Shown here piece after piece: positions 1 through 11,889 of a stretch of 64,000 nucleotides of DNA. A program made the position numbers and the translations under genes. Numbering within the stretch: position 1 is the first letter of the stretch; every line of letters starts with the position of its first letter. Below the pieces are notes generated by a model that saw nothing but the letters and a program-made list of their open reading frames with translations, was not told the DNA's origin and made no database searches. The stretch spans positions 7,543,415-7,607,414 of the forward strand of contig OZ022506.1 of NCBI GenBank assembly GCA_963989385.1, given 5' to 3'. Origin of the DNA: Ctena decussata. Lineage: Eukaryota > Mollusca > Bivalvia > Lucinida > Lucinidae.

Positions 1-607
1 GTCTAAGACTAACAGAAATAGACATACACCTACAACTCATTCGGTCCGTTTGAAGGACGTCTAACCGATCAAAGGTTAAGTAAAAAAAAATAGAATTGCA
101 TATCGAGATGAACCATGATGAGCATTCAACAATAAGAAAGACATTGACATTATGGAACAAAAGAAGTAGAAGTTTCGGTATGATTGAAAAAGGTTTATTA
201 CTTTGCATGGCCGAAAAGCTTCCTTACCCTTCTTAATAAGATCGTCTCACGTTAGTCAATAGGCATGATGAAATTTTCAAAATTACTGCTTACGTCTCTT
301 TATAATACGGAGGTCTGCATATTTACATTAACTACTTTTAAAAACATTAGCTTACATACTGAGCTGCAATACCTTGTCCAAAAGGCAGATTTGCATTGAG
401 ACAGTCACAGGGCAAACACAAGGCACTCACAATTTGTCAGAAGACTTGAACCAGTGTTGAAAATATTCATTCTTTCGGCACAAAATAGTCCTGTTTGCAT
501 AACAACTGTATAAATAGTAAAAAGATAGGCAATTCCAAGAGACCGATTGAATCAGATTGCATATCCTGCTCTCAATAACTAAATGGAATTAGATACATAC
601 ATAAATT
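1..607. other. No recognisable feature
   Basis: AT-rich sequence without a reading frame, RNA gene or repeat that I can recognise. It ends where the palindromic minisatellite element begins. Confidence 0.5.
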
Positions 608-945
608 GAAAACTACGGAACCCCGGAAGGGACATGTGCAATATTTTTCTAAGTCGTGGCCACGACTTATTAAGTCGTTCCTACGACTTATTATGTCGTT
701 CCCTCGACTAAGCATTTTGTTACCACGACATACTATCTCGTTCCCTCGACTTATTATGTCGTTACCACGAGTTATTATGTCGTTCCCTCGACTTATTATG
801 TCGTTACCACGACTTATTATGTCGTTCCCTCGACTTACTAAGTCGTTCCCACGACTTATTAAGTCGTTACCACGTGTTAATACTGCCCTCCAATTGGTCA
901 AATTAACTCGTGGCCACGAGTTAATAAAGCGCTCTGATTGGCCCT
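608..945 (-). repeat. Palindromic 21-bp minisatellite element, copy 1
   Basis: This is an array of about a dozen 21-bp units built from alternating forms of a self-complementary core, GTCGTGGCCACGAC and variants, spaced by TTATTA or TTATGT. It is bordered on one side by CTACGGAACCCCGGAAGG and on the other by a block with CCAATTGG and CTCTGATTGG. The same unit, including both flanks, occurs inverted at 4826-5160, so it is a defined element and not only a local expansion. The 21-bp period keeps a 109-codon frame open on the minus strand (901-572) that reads as a repeated RGNDIIS heptapeptide. I regard this as a product of the period, not as a gene. Confidence 0.8.
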
Positions 946-3315
946 GTTTTAATATTGATAAAATCCCTTACCAGACTTCGTGTGTCGCTGTTAAGGCGCT
1001 AATCTGTGGACCCCTAGCTGGACTGGCCAAGTGGAGCAGTCTGATCGGACTCTGCAGTGTTGGCTAACTGGCTGAGACTTGCTCTTGATTTTTTTTAAAT
1101 GTGCTGACTTTGCCTCAGCTCACGCTAATAGCTGAGCAGGCAGTGCACATCCTTGTCATGCTGCTCTTCTCCGGGAGCAGTATGATCGGGGTCTCCAGTG
1201 TTTGTCGACTGACTCCACCATGCAGTTTCACTAAATTTCTGTGGTGTCTTTGTCCTAAATAAGTGTAAACGTTGCCATCTGCGATATTTAACTACTGCTA
1301 CTAGTATTATTATTATGACAACGGGACTGTCTTGGGTTCTCAGACGGTTTATGCAGACTGACCTTTCGCCCCTGTTGAGCTGCTACCGGGTAAAGTGGTC
1401 TGATGTTTGACAATGGTCGTACAGTGTTAAGTATTTACCTCGAATATTTGGACACTGATGCCTGAGCTGACATTGCAGAGACTGACCGAACAGCTCTATC
1501 AAGGAGTCAATAATCTGCAATATCTGCCGGTAGACTGTGCCACGCTGAAAGAAATTTTAAAAATCTTTCATTGTGCCGCATGATAATAGGACGCTACAAT
1601 CCAGGCTAGCATCATATATTCTGATCAGAAGGCTTCTGGAGCTGTCTGATCAGTTCTGCAACAGTGCTAAACTGTTGTGCTCTGCCAGTTTTTATGGCGT
1701 AGCTACCCCGGTTACTCCGACATCAATATTTTGGCAAGCTGTGGCCTTAATCAGCTGCTCTATGCGGACATGTCGGGTCGATGCATGCAATACCTGCGAT
1801 CATTTTTTCACACTTTGCTTAAAATTTTGGTTTATGTTTAAAGGTAGGTTCCTGTACTTTGGAATGCATCATAATTTTGATGATCTTTCATCCAAGTTGT
1901 TGGAAAGCACTTATAAAATGGAATGAATAAGTTTCACTAAAAGGTGTAAATCAAAAAATTATTAGAAAAGTATTTTTGCAAGGGATTTCCTAACTCTGCT
2001 TCGCACACCAGTTAGCGCTATTTTTAGTTTGCGCCAAAAATAGATAACGCAGCTGTCATCATGCTGCATTGCATTGTGGGATAGTTTTAACCCATCCGCC
2101 ATGCCAGGACCTCTAGGAGAGCTCACGGCAAGGGAAAATTGACCTTTGGAGAATGGCATCAGAAATCGCGCACTTATAGACGTGATAAACATAGTTATTT
2201 TTAGAACTGGAATTCCAACGAAAGAAAGTAAACCAAAAGGGAAAACGACTATTTTCTACAACATCTGACGAGTTTCTCAGTGGCAACAAAGTCAGAAAAA
2301 TAAGAGAATTCAATACTGCTCAGAAAACGACGAAATTATTTTGTGGACATAATTGTTATCGCTAGTCCAGGAACCTACCTTTAAGACTCTACTGCTGAAG
2401 GATTACGTCGTTGGAATACTTGGGACAGATACGGTATAAAGCATCTGTCCGTCAGTATAAACTTACATCGCAGCTTCACATGTGCGAATATTCCAACAGT
2501 TTCTGTCTTAAATCGAAACGATATATTCTTTTGTCTACGCCCATGGGCGTAGAAATCTTAGTAATTGATTTTGCTCCGGAAGCATTTTAGAAAAGGTCAT
2601 GAATGGTTGAATGTATGTTATTTTCTATTGACTGGTTACGAATGATATTTTGTGCAGGTTTGATCAGGTCCGCAAGTGTTAGAAAAGGATCGACATGGAG
2701 ACGGTCTAGTAGTATCACTAAATGCCTTAGATTTCTAAGGTGACCAAACATGCCAGTTAATTGAATTAGGGTGATTACATGCCAACATGAGCTTAGAAAT
2801 GCCAACCAGAAATCTACTAGATTTAAACCGAGAATGTGCGATAAGACCGAGGTGAAGAATGACTTGGTTTGGTAGAGGCGTGATTTGACCAAGGTGCCAA
2901 TCCAATGACTGCACAAGTTATCGTGTGCTAAGCGTAGACCAAAGCTTTTTTGTAAAAGCTGATACTTGTGGTTATATTATCATCAGTATTTCATTTCACC
3001 ACCACCAGTCATCATTCATATCTCTGCAACATGTCATCTCCCGACTTGTACAGACTTGGCATGGTTAAACCGGTTTCATTCATAAAAGGCAACCGATACA
3101 ATCTCATCGCATCGGACTGATCCATAAATGGGGTTGCTGGAGCGAGTTTCAGATTAGAAACAAGTTACAACCAAATCTACCCGTTTTAAACTTAAATGAT
3201 TTCTCTTTAGAAGCATTTTCTTTCTGTCGCTGTCTATCTATTTCAAAAGTTACTTCTTGTTTTGTCTGTCCGTTCTTTGTCTCACCGTCTGTGAGATTGC
3301 CCGATTGATAACAAA
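946..3315. other. No recognisable gene
   Basis: I see no SRCR exon, transposon protein or RNA gene here. Short open frames (for example 1573-1926) have no recognisable motif and look random. Confidence 0.45.
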
Positions 3316-3412
3316 AGACTGTGTGCAATGGAACCCCGCCTACAGCGGGTCTCGAGCCCGGGACAGCTAGATTAGCAGGCTAGCGCTTAGCCCGCCGAGC
3401 TTCCGGGGCTCC
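3316..3412 (-). mobile_element. tRNA-derived SINE head, 5' part only
   Basis: On the minus strand this starts GGAGCCCCGGAAGCTC and has a B-box-like GGGCTCGAGACCC, followed by the GGGGTTCCATTGCACACAG segment that the fuller copies at 3841 and 36392 also carry. The tail is missing, so this is a truncated copy of the same family in opposite orientation. It is not a working tRNA gene, since no cloverleaf can be completed. Confidence 0.75.
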
Positions 3413-3840
3413 CCTTTTATCACATGCATGTATAGCTCAGCACACGGTCATTGCAAAAAATCCGACAAGAAAGCAAGCGTTTTTAATGTTAATGCAACTA
3501 CTTGCCAAGACTGTAAATTTCATATCAATCTAAGCATAGTTTGGTCAGATTTCAATTTTTGTAAATGTGGTGATTTAGGAAAGCAACTAACGAAAAGGAT
3601 TCAATGTCGAATATTGTGGATGATTCATAAACTGCATTAAAAGTATATGCAAAATTATTAAGGTTGAATAACATTCCTAGATATTGGAAATATTAAGCAC
3701 ATTCACGAATTTTCGGATTTTGAATATGTGGCGAGGTTGGAGGTAGCAGCATGGTTACTGCCATTTAAGTGTGTCAAGTTTAAAACTGTATGGGCTGACA
3801 AGAATACTTTGACTGTATCAATTTCTGATCATTGCCTATA

Positions 3841-4055
3841 GGAGCCCCGGTAGCTCAGTGGGTTTAGTGCTGGCCTATTGATCTAGCAGATCAGGATTCG
3901 AGTCCTACTTGAGGCGAGAATCTTTCCTACCGTAAAGTTGTAAATGGGGTTCTGTTGCATACAGCCATTCATCATCACCCGCCCATCGTCCTGATCTGAC
4001 TGAAATACTGTTGAAAAGGACGTAAAATTGCAAGTCATCCATCCAGCCAGCCAGC
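3841..4055 (+). mobile_element. tRNA-derived SINE, near full length
   Basis: It starts GGAGCCCCGGTAGCTCAGTG (A box) and has a B box, GATTCGAGTCC, about 40 bp further on. A unique body follows, with GGGGTTCTGTTGCATACAG and GACTGAAATACTG-TTGAAAAGGACGTAAAA. It ends in a short CCAT/CCAG tandem tail, as expected of SINEs copied by a LINE. The copy at 36392-36590 matches along its whole length. The SINE sits directly behind TTTCTGATCATTGCCTAT, a motif that also precedes the 36392 copy. Confidence 0.85.
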
Positions 4056-4089
4056 CATCAATCATTGCCTATCCCTTTATACTGTAAAA

Positions 4090-4384
4090 CATTTCCGTAG
4101 ATTTTACGGTAGAAAACCTGGCAAGTTGGCAACCAGCTGCCAGACCATTTCCCGTTATTTTTACGGGCGTCTGCCTGTAGAAAATTTGTTTGAAGTCTCG
4201 GTATGGTAGAATTATGTTAACTGACCGTTATAGTGTTGAAGGGCTATGTGACCAAACCGAAACCTCTCTTATTCTACCCTATTCTGCGTGATGATTCCGC
4301 CAATGTTTACGGGCGCCCGTAAAAATAACGGGAAAAGGACTGGCAGCTGGTTGCCAAGTATTCTACGTAAAATCTACGGATTTT
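4090..4384. mobile_element. MITE-like element with about 70-bp terminal inverted repeats
   Basis: The left arm (4090-4168) and right arm (4313-4384) are near-perfect reverse complements. Both contain TCCGTAGATTTTACG, GGCAACCAGCTGCCAG and CCCGTTATTTTTACGGGCG. The interior is only about 145 bp and non-coding. Small size, long terminal inverted repeats and absence of a transposase fit a non-autonomous DNA transposon. The superfamily cannot be assigned because the target duplication is not clear. Confidence 0.8.
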
Positions 4385-4825
4385 TTTAAAAGTGTACCTT
4401 GTAGAAATTATGGCTTTAATATCTTTCCAATATGCAGTTGCTAAAGCAGGTGTCCAGATATGTTGGATAGTTGGGGACACTTTTGGGATAATGTTTCTTA
4501 ATTCTCAGGAAAAAAAAAACATGTCGTGATCCCTCACTAGAGCTGCCTTGTTGACGAAGTTTTAATGGATACTCGCAACATCTGTTGCTCAGGAGTATAA
4601 TAAATATCCTCAAAATCCGTCCTTATTTATACACGTGTCTCCGCTAGATAATATAAGTAGATGCTGTTTCGCGTGTGAAACTGACGGAACCCAGGTCCGC
4701 ATCACTTTCAAGTCCGCATAATATGCAAGTACTCTGGTATCTCTGTTTTTAGTTACAACATATATTCAGATTAATCTGAAAACATGGTAAAGGATTTTAT
4801 CAATAGTACACCAGACCCAATTGAT

Positions 4826-5160
4826 CCAATCAGAGCGATTTATTAACTCGTAGCCACGAGTTAATTTGGCCAATAGGAGGGCAGTATTAACTCGTGGTCA
4901 CGACTTAGTAAGTCGTGGGAACGACATAATAAGTCGTGGCCACGACTTACTAAGTCGTGGGAACGACATAATAACTCGTTACCACGACTTACTAAGTCGT
5001 GGGAACGACATAATAAGTCGTGGCCACGACTTAGTAAGTCGTGGGAACGACATAATAACTCGTTACCACGACTTACTAAGTCGTGGGAACGACATAATAA
5101 GTCATGGCCACGAGTTAATAAAAAAATTGCACGTGTCCCTTCCGGGGTTCCGTAGTAAAC
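4826..5160 (+). repeat. Palindromic 21-bp minisatellite element, copy 2 (inverted)
   Basis: Same element as 608-945 but in opposite orientation: the CCAATCAGAGC flank comes first and the CCTTCCGGGGTTCCGTAG flank last. Units alternate GTCGTGGCCACGAC with GTCGTGGGAACGAC and CTCGTTACCACGAC. It keeps open a 109-codon plus-strand frame (4866-5195) with the heptad RGNDIIS or RGHDLLS, parallel to the minus-strand frame in copy 1. Confidence 0.8.
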
Positions 5161-5867
5161 AGTTCACGAAAGACAGGCATGGGAAATCGAATTAACAGCT
5201 CTCTCCCAGACAAGTGGTTATTCAGCTACTCTAAATGAGAACAGGTAAACGAAAGCATCGACATGAACAACCAAAACAAGTAGTTTTCTTACCCTATTTT
5301 CTATTTTATGACACAAAACAGACAGAGAAGGGGACAACTATACAAGTGACAGTATTGTTAGAAGACAAGCGGACATAATAACAAATAATGTTAAGGAACC
5401 ACAACAGGAGTACCGCCGCCTTGGAATTGATATATGAAATAAATAGAATGATAAAATTACTGATTTTGCTAGATCAAAGCTATGAAACACAACACGAGGT
5501 AAACTAACATAAAACTGACTTTCGAACGACTGAAGTAGGGAGGTATTGCTTAACATAACCCGTATTTTAGACAAAGCTCTGGAGTTTTTTCTTTTCTTTC
5601 TATATTTACTGCTACACCCTCTTTTCAGAGTATTATGAGCAGGTGTACTTTTGTACACTCCAGTGTTGCAGGATGAAAGCCTACATATAGCCATGTAGCT
5701 ATAGTAGGGATCTTTAACCTGCATAGGAGATGACTCTCCCTGCACAGGGGGCCTCCAATTAACGTCTCGATCCGAAGGACGGCAGACTTGTTAGCATCAT
5801 CGCTGCAAATGATGCCAGAAAAACGCGTTCGGACATAGGAAGACTTCGCCCTGGGTGAGGCTCCAAC
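5161..5867. other. No recognisable feature
   Basis: Open frames here (for example 5745-5338, minus) have no recognisable domain. Low-complexity AT-rich sequence. Confidence 0.4.
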
Positions 5868-5925
5868 CCACGACCTCTGGCTTCAGAGTCAAGTGCACTT
5901 AGCACTGAGCCACCGTGATTCTTTT
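5868..5925 (-). mobile_element. tRNA-like SINE head, degraded
   Basis: On the minus strand ACGGTGGCTCAGTGC resembles an A box, and a B-box-like GTGGGTTGGAGCC follows about 35 bp later. It differs from the GGAGCCCCGG family. The B box is imperfect, and I cannot find the body or tail. Confidence 0.45.
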
Positions 5926-6139
5926 TAGTAATGCAATAAGAGGCAATTGTTTAACACTGAACCTTCAAGTTCAGAGATGAACGCAATTTGTGCGTTTTCT
6001 CTACTTTTTAAATACAAAAGCATATACATTCTTTATATAACATGTCTCTTCATCGTTAGTCAAAGAAAAGGAAAACCTTTTTCGCTTTAACACCATTGTT
6101 GGCTTTGTATGACAAATTAAAACAATCGTGGTTGTTATC

Positions 6140-7190
6140 TCCCGCCGAAGGCGGAGGGATATAGGTTTCTGCATGTTCGACCGTCTGTCCTTCCGTCCGT
6201 CCTTCCGGAGCCATAACTAAGCAACCCCTGAACCCAATTTCACGAAACTTAAAATAATTGTATATCACCACAACTCGGTGATGCACGGCAAATTTCATCA
6301 GACTGGCTTCAGTAATGCATGAATTATTGCCCTTGAATTGTTTTAAAATCAATAAAATGAGCCATAACTAAGTAACCACTGGGTGGATTTTCATGAAACT
6401 TAAAAGGAATACATATTTCAGTAACACGCTGGTGCCTGTCACGTTTCATTAGACAGGCTTCAGGAGTGCATGATTTACCGCCCTTGCATTGACTTAAAAT
6501 GAGCCATAACTAAGTTACCAATAAACTAAATAAGTATCACTATTACGCAGTTATGCACATAAATGGTCATCGGAATAACATCAGAAATGCATGAGTTATT
6601 GCCCATGAATCAATCTTATATTGACAGATTTAGCCATATCTAAGTAATCAATGTATAGAACTCTGTGAAACTTACTAAATACATATCACCATAACACATT
6701 GGTGCATCTTATGTTTTGTCAAAATTGCTTCAGTAAACAATGAATTAGTACCCTTGACTTGGTTTAAAATCATCAAATTGAGTTATAACTAAGTAACCAA
6801 TGAATGAAATTTCATGAAACTTAAATAAGTTATGTATTGTCTTGATATATCAATGCACATTAATTTTGTCATAATCACATCAGTAGCGCATGATTTAGTC
6901 CTCTTGAATTTGTTTAAAATCCGCAAATTGGCCATAACTAAGCTACAGGACTGAACAAACATTTCTAAAACTGAGTTAAAAAATGTGTCATCATAGTGCA
7001 GTGATGCTGAGGCAAGTGTTTTAGAACAGCTTCAGCTTATACCTCAGTTATGCCAGAGTTATTTCCCTTGACTTGATTTACACTCCACAAGTTAATTCAG
7101 CAAAAACTAATTAACCAGTGAACTAAAATTAATGAAACTTTAAATAAACCATAAACGAATCAGGGCCACTTCGGTGGGGATATAAATTCA
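6140..7190 (+). repeat. Modular tandem repeat element, about 145-bp units
   Basis: It opens with a small hairpin, CCCGCCGAAGGCGGAGGG, and closes with CAGGGCCACTTCGGTGGGG. In between are about seven diverged units of roughly 145 bp, each with GCCATAACTAAGTAACCA, CATGAAACTTAAA, ATATCACCATAAC and CATGAATTATTGCCCTTGA. There is no coding potential. A bounded, internally tandem, non-coding element is a layout shared with several other elements in this window. Confidence 0.75.
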
Positions 7191-7449
7191 CAGAAATTGC
7201 AGAATTTTCTAAATTTGACAAATTTGTTTATTTTAAGTATCTGCATGCAGAAAGACTACAGACAGACAAGAACTTGTCCGGAAGATGTGCTGCAGTTTTC
7301 GTGTTCCATTCAGTTTTTCCCTTATATTCTTGCATTTTCCCGAATTTTTAATTTTATTTACATTCATTTCCCAATGAGCAGACGTTCATGTAGGGAAGAA
7401 ATAGCATGCGGATTAAATGAGTTCGGAGATCGATGATGTAAACGAGAGT

Positions 7450-9535
7450 ATGCTGACCCTCATGCTTTAAAGGCATGGAAAGTAAGCATCTTTAAAATAG
7501 TAGATATTCGTATGAAATTTTATTCGCAAAACATTCACCTTTTACCTCCTAAATCTAAATCTACTTTTCGACATCTACGGCGAGGTATTCAAGCATTTCA
7601 TAAAAACTATGTTTTGGTGACAGCAGACAAGGCCGCAAACAACGTTGTTGTTGTTTGACGACTATATTACACTAACACTTTAAAACAGGAGCTCGGCGGT
7701 ACAAGGGCATACAAAGAGACACCTACAGAAAAGAGTTCAGTAGTTAAGCAACATTGCAGCCATTTAGCACTTTTCTGTTCATGTTAAGCAATGCCAAGAC
7801 AAACGTCCTACGATGTATTGGTTACCTAAGCTGCATATAAAACGTATAAAGCACAATTAATTGCCAATTCTAGTTCTTGTACTACTACTGAGCTTTTTAA
7901 ATTATTTACTTCTTACCTCACTGCTGTCAAGAATCATGTCATAAGGTACTTTGAAAAAGTTTATGAAAGGTCTGGTGAAAATTTCGTTTGGTCTATCAAA
8001 ACTTCTGGTGAGGTAATTAATAAATTGAAGATGAGAGGGTTCTGTGCGACCAATTTGTCAACTTATTTCTCTTCACTCTATACCACTTTGCCAAATAATT
8101 TGATTAAGGAAAAACTTCTAGAATTTAATTGAGTGGACGTTCCAAAGGGAAGGTTTGCCTTTCCTTGCATGTAACGAATGAAACGCTTTCTTTACTTCTC
8201 AACACGAAAACCGATATAAACTTTGGTCATGTAAAAATATGTGTGAAGCCTTAACATATTTTTGAGATAATATTTACATTAGATTTGGTGCTAAGTGTAG
8301 ACAAATTGTTGGTATTCCGATGGGTACTAATTGTGCACCTCTTGTAGCGGATTTGTTTTTATTTTGCTATGAAAGAGATTTCATGGCTTCACTTTCTAAT
8401 GATAAACAATCTGAACTTATTGAGGCTTTTAATTCTACATCTAGATGATCTTTTAAATAGTGACGATCCTTACTTCGAAGGCATGGTGAATAGAATTTAT
8501 TGACCCGAGCTGCTGTTGAACAAAGCTTATGCAGCCGATACTGAAGCCCCATTTTGGGATTTACATTTGACTATTTCAAAAGGTTTTGTTTCAACCAAAA
8601 TTTATGATAAACGCGATGACTTTGATTTTTACATAGTGAATTTTCCAATTTTGGATGGTGATATACCCCGTTCTACCTCTAGTGGGGTTTACATTTCTCA
8701 ACTTATTCGGTTTGCTAGAGTGTCTAGTTATGTGACTTACTTCAATGCCCGTAATAGAATTTAACTACTAAGCTCCTCCAACAGGGCTATCGGTATCATT
8801 AACACCGAAAAGCTTTTTCAAAATTCTATCGCCGACACTATGAATTGATTTCAAAATTCAAGGTCGGATTAAAACGTCTTTTGCAACAGAGCCTATCGGA
8901 ACCAGAAATTAAAGGTGACTTAGTTTATAAATTCAAAATAAATATGTAGGTGGCTCTGATTTTTCGGATCAGTTCAAAACATTGTCTTTCTTTACAAACG
9001 TACTGGATATGACATAAATGAAATGCTACGGTCTGCATGTTTAGTAGTTAACCAAATCATGGTCAATAGCTTTGCTTCCCTCTTTGATTGCATGCCGGTT
9101 GGTCAGGTATCAGACCCAGTGATGGGCCCGTCATACAGCTACTTAGTTTAATTGCTTGGGCCGGAGTTTGCCTTGTCTGTTGCTTGGTTATTCGGGGTCA
9201 AACTGATGGATTTCTTTTGTTTCGGTATTTCAGTGGGTGTTGTTTGACTTCCCTGGGGTCTCCTGGTGTTGCAATACGTTATTTCCGTCAAGTCCTTATC
9301 TCTCATTCATCATAGGTTCTATACGTGATTTGCTTGTTTGATTATGTTTCGATGATGGGTTAGGAAGCCTTCATGTTTAACAAACAACTAATCGAATGTT
9401 TCGAACCACCTCAGAAGCACAGGGCCAGGTTTGGTACCAGTAAAACATTTTTGAGCGCACTAGTAAACTTTTGCTGACCGTTCCAAAGCGGTACTTCCGT
9501 TGTGATGTTACATTGTGCTTTGTCTGCTTGTCTAT
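7450..9535 (+). pseudogene. Penelope-like retroelement, copy 1 (reverse transcriptase pseudogene)
   Basis: Fragments in shifting frames match the copy at 22973-25480 in order. First comes a segment ending ADKAANNVVVV (about 7605-7655), then YWLPKL (about 7815), a lone GIPMGTNCAPL motif (about 8314-8342), the DTEAPFWDLHL block (8539 onward) and the C-terminal IRFARV block. Several stops and frameshifts are visible, among them a TGA right after VVVV at 7656-7658. The catalytic YLDD segment is damaged near 8440. The 3' flank keeps the TGACCGTTCCAAAGCGGTAC motif shared with copy 3. I did not recognise a GIY-YIG endonuclease. The Penelope-like assignment rests on PKLHK and GIPMGT-type motifs; another EN-less retroelement is possible. 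Confidence 0.75.
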
Positions 9536-9599
9536 GTTCTTTGGCAATTTGGTCACCTGTTATGCTACCCAATCTGCCTTTTGTTTTGTTTTGTTTTGT

Positions 9600-11120
9600 C
9601 AGTTTTGGAGATTTTGGTAAAAATTGGTATATGCAGTCATTTTAATGAGTGCATGAAGATTTTTGTTTACAAGAGGTCAAGGTCATTCTTTGACCTTTGA
9701 CGCAGAACTGTTATATGCTGACAATTTCAAACAATCTCCTCGAAACCCGCTGGGCCAGTTGTAACCAAATTTCATATGGAGCCTCCAGGGGTTGGGGCAA
9801 TGAAAATTTGTTCAAACTGTCCAAGTCACATGACCAACTTGGCCGCCACGCCCTTATGGGAAAAAACCTTTAAAAATCTTCTTCTCCAGAATCAATTGAC
9901 CTATTACCTTGAAACTTGGTATGTAGCATTGGGTACTCCAGTACTATCAGGATTGTTCAAAATGATGACCTTTGGTTGACCTTGATCATTTTACGGCAAG
10001 GTCAAATATGGATGAATGCTAGAACATATGATTTCATGGAAAGTTTTGAAGATTTTGGCCTAAGAATTGGTAAATACAGTCATCAAAATGAGTACATGAA
10101 GATTCATGAGTACAAGAGGTCAGGTCGTTCTTTGAGCTTTGACCCTGAATTTTCATAGTTTGACAATTTCAAACTTCTTCTTAAAAGCCATTACGCCAAT
10201 TGTAACTAAATATCATATAGAGCCTTCAGGGGTTGAGAAAACGAAAATTTCTTTAAACGGTCTAGGTCACATGATCAACAGGGCTGTCATGCCCATATAT
10301 GATAAAACCTCTAGAAATCTTCTTCTCAAGAACCAATTTACCTATGGCTTTGAAACATGGTATGTAGCATTGGGTACTCCAGTACTATCAAGATTGTTCA
10401 AATGATGACACTGGGTTGACCTTGAACATTTTTACGGCAAGGTCAAATATGGGAAAATGCTAGAACCTAAGATTTCATAGAAAGTTTTGAAGATTTTGGC
10501 CTAAAATTGGTAAATACAGTCATCTTAATGAGGTCATGAAGACTTATGAGTACAAGAGGTCAAGGTCATTCTTTGTCCTTTGACCCAAATCTCATGTTTT
10601 GACATTTTCAAACGTTTCCTCAAAAGCCAAAGGGCCAATTGTAAACACATTTCATATAGAGCCTCCAAGGGTTGATTGAACAATAATTTGTTCTAACAGT
10701 CCAAATCACGTGACCAACATGGCCACCATAAGTATTTATGGTAAAAACCTTTTATATTTTGCTTCTCCAGAATTAATACACCTATGGCCTTGAAACTTGG
10801 TAAGTTGCATGGAGTACTAGAGTACTACCAAGACTCTTTAAATGATGACCATGGATTTATCTTGACCTTCTTTGCGGCATGGTCAAATATGGGAAAATGC
10901 TCAAACATAAGATTTCATGGAAAGTTTTGAAGATTTTGGGCTCAAAAATGGTATATATGGTTGTCTTAATGAGTACATGAAGATTTATGAGTACAAGAGG
11001 CCATGCTCAGTCTTAGACTTTTGACCCAAGACTCATATTTTGACAATTTCAGACATAAGAAAAAGCCACTTTGCCAATTGCTCAGGTGAGCGATGCAGGG
11101 CCTCATGGCCCTCTTGTTTT
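9600..11120 (+). repeat. Modular tandem repeat element, about 445-bp units
   Basis: Just over three units of about 440-447 bp start near 9608, 10055 and 10495. Each contains GAAGATTTTGG, ACAAGAGGTCAAGGTC, CATATAGAGCCT, TCTTCTTCTCCAGAA and GAAACTTGGTATGTAGCATTG. The element ends with GCTCAGGTGAGCGATGCAGGGCC and CTCTTGTTT. That 3' signature recurs at 22930-22974. The inverted array at 56577-57390 carries the same unit. The open frames at 9776-10405 are artefacts of the units. Confidence 0.8.
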
Positions 11121-11889
11121 GATTTACGAGTCCGGATTTATTATTTTGGTATTAAGACCATTTTTACTATTTTCAATTGGACATAAGAAGCCTCCACATA
11201 AAAGAGTGGGGACGCCATACGAAGCAGAAAGAAGTAGAAATGAAAGACTTTGTGTCCACTTTTCTTATGTTGATTTGAACTTTTTAAAAGATGACCGCTT
11301 TATGAAAACTAACCATTTGGCATTGGGCACATGTAAACGAAATTCTATAGGCGAAGGTTCTGAAAACAAGGAAAGCAACAGAAAAACGAAACTCTGTTAA
11401 TTACATCAGTGCATGTACAGTTTTGTACTATTGTGACACTGCCTACGCCCCTCCTCCTTGCCTCGTAATGACCCCGGTGACAACAAAAAAAAAACAGAAA
11501 AATATCATTACTATGATAAAGTACGAAACAACATTTTGTCGGATCCCATACGGCTTATAACACCAGCTGCGGCGAATATAACATAAATTCTCAACGAAGA
11601 TCTCCTGGATACAAAGAACGCATCAGAGGAAGTGAACGAGCAGATTCGATTTGATTTAGTCTATTCATGTACAAAAACGTCATCTGGTGACAATGCCCTG
11701 CTCCTCCTTCTCGTCACCAGAAGTGTTTCAAAATGGCTACCTCTGAATAAGTCCAATAACAGCAATGGCTAGACGATATTTAATTTGCACTTTGATGAAA
11801 AACAGAGTTTTTCGAAAGAAATTCAAATAACACCTTATTGAACTTTAGTACATCATAATGGTTGGTAAGAAAATGTAGTATAATCAAAT
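11121..11889. other. No recognisable gene
   Basis: A 109-codon frame at 11071-11400 begins inside the preceding repeat and shows no domain. The rest is AT-rich and featureless. Confidence 0.4.

Noticed and set aside
572..901. 109-codon minus-strand frame with a heptapeptide repeat, and its partner at 4866-5195
   Set aside because: The frames arise from a 21-bp tandem unit whose length is a multiple of three; there is no conserved non-repeat domain or signal peptide.
3841..3915. Functional tRNA gene (also 31982, 36392 and 57600)
   Set aside because: A and B boxes are present, but acceptor and anticodon stems do not pair well and each is fused to a SINE body shared between copies.
6140..7190. 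CRISPR-like array
   Set aside because: Units are diverged, about 145 bp long, without short identical repeats or unique spacers, in a eukaryotic context.
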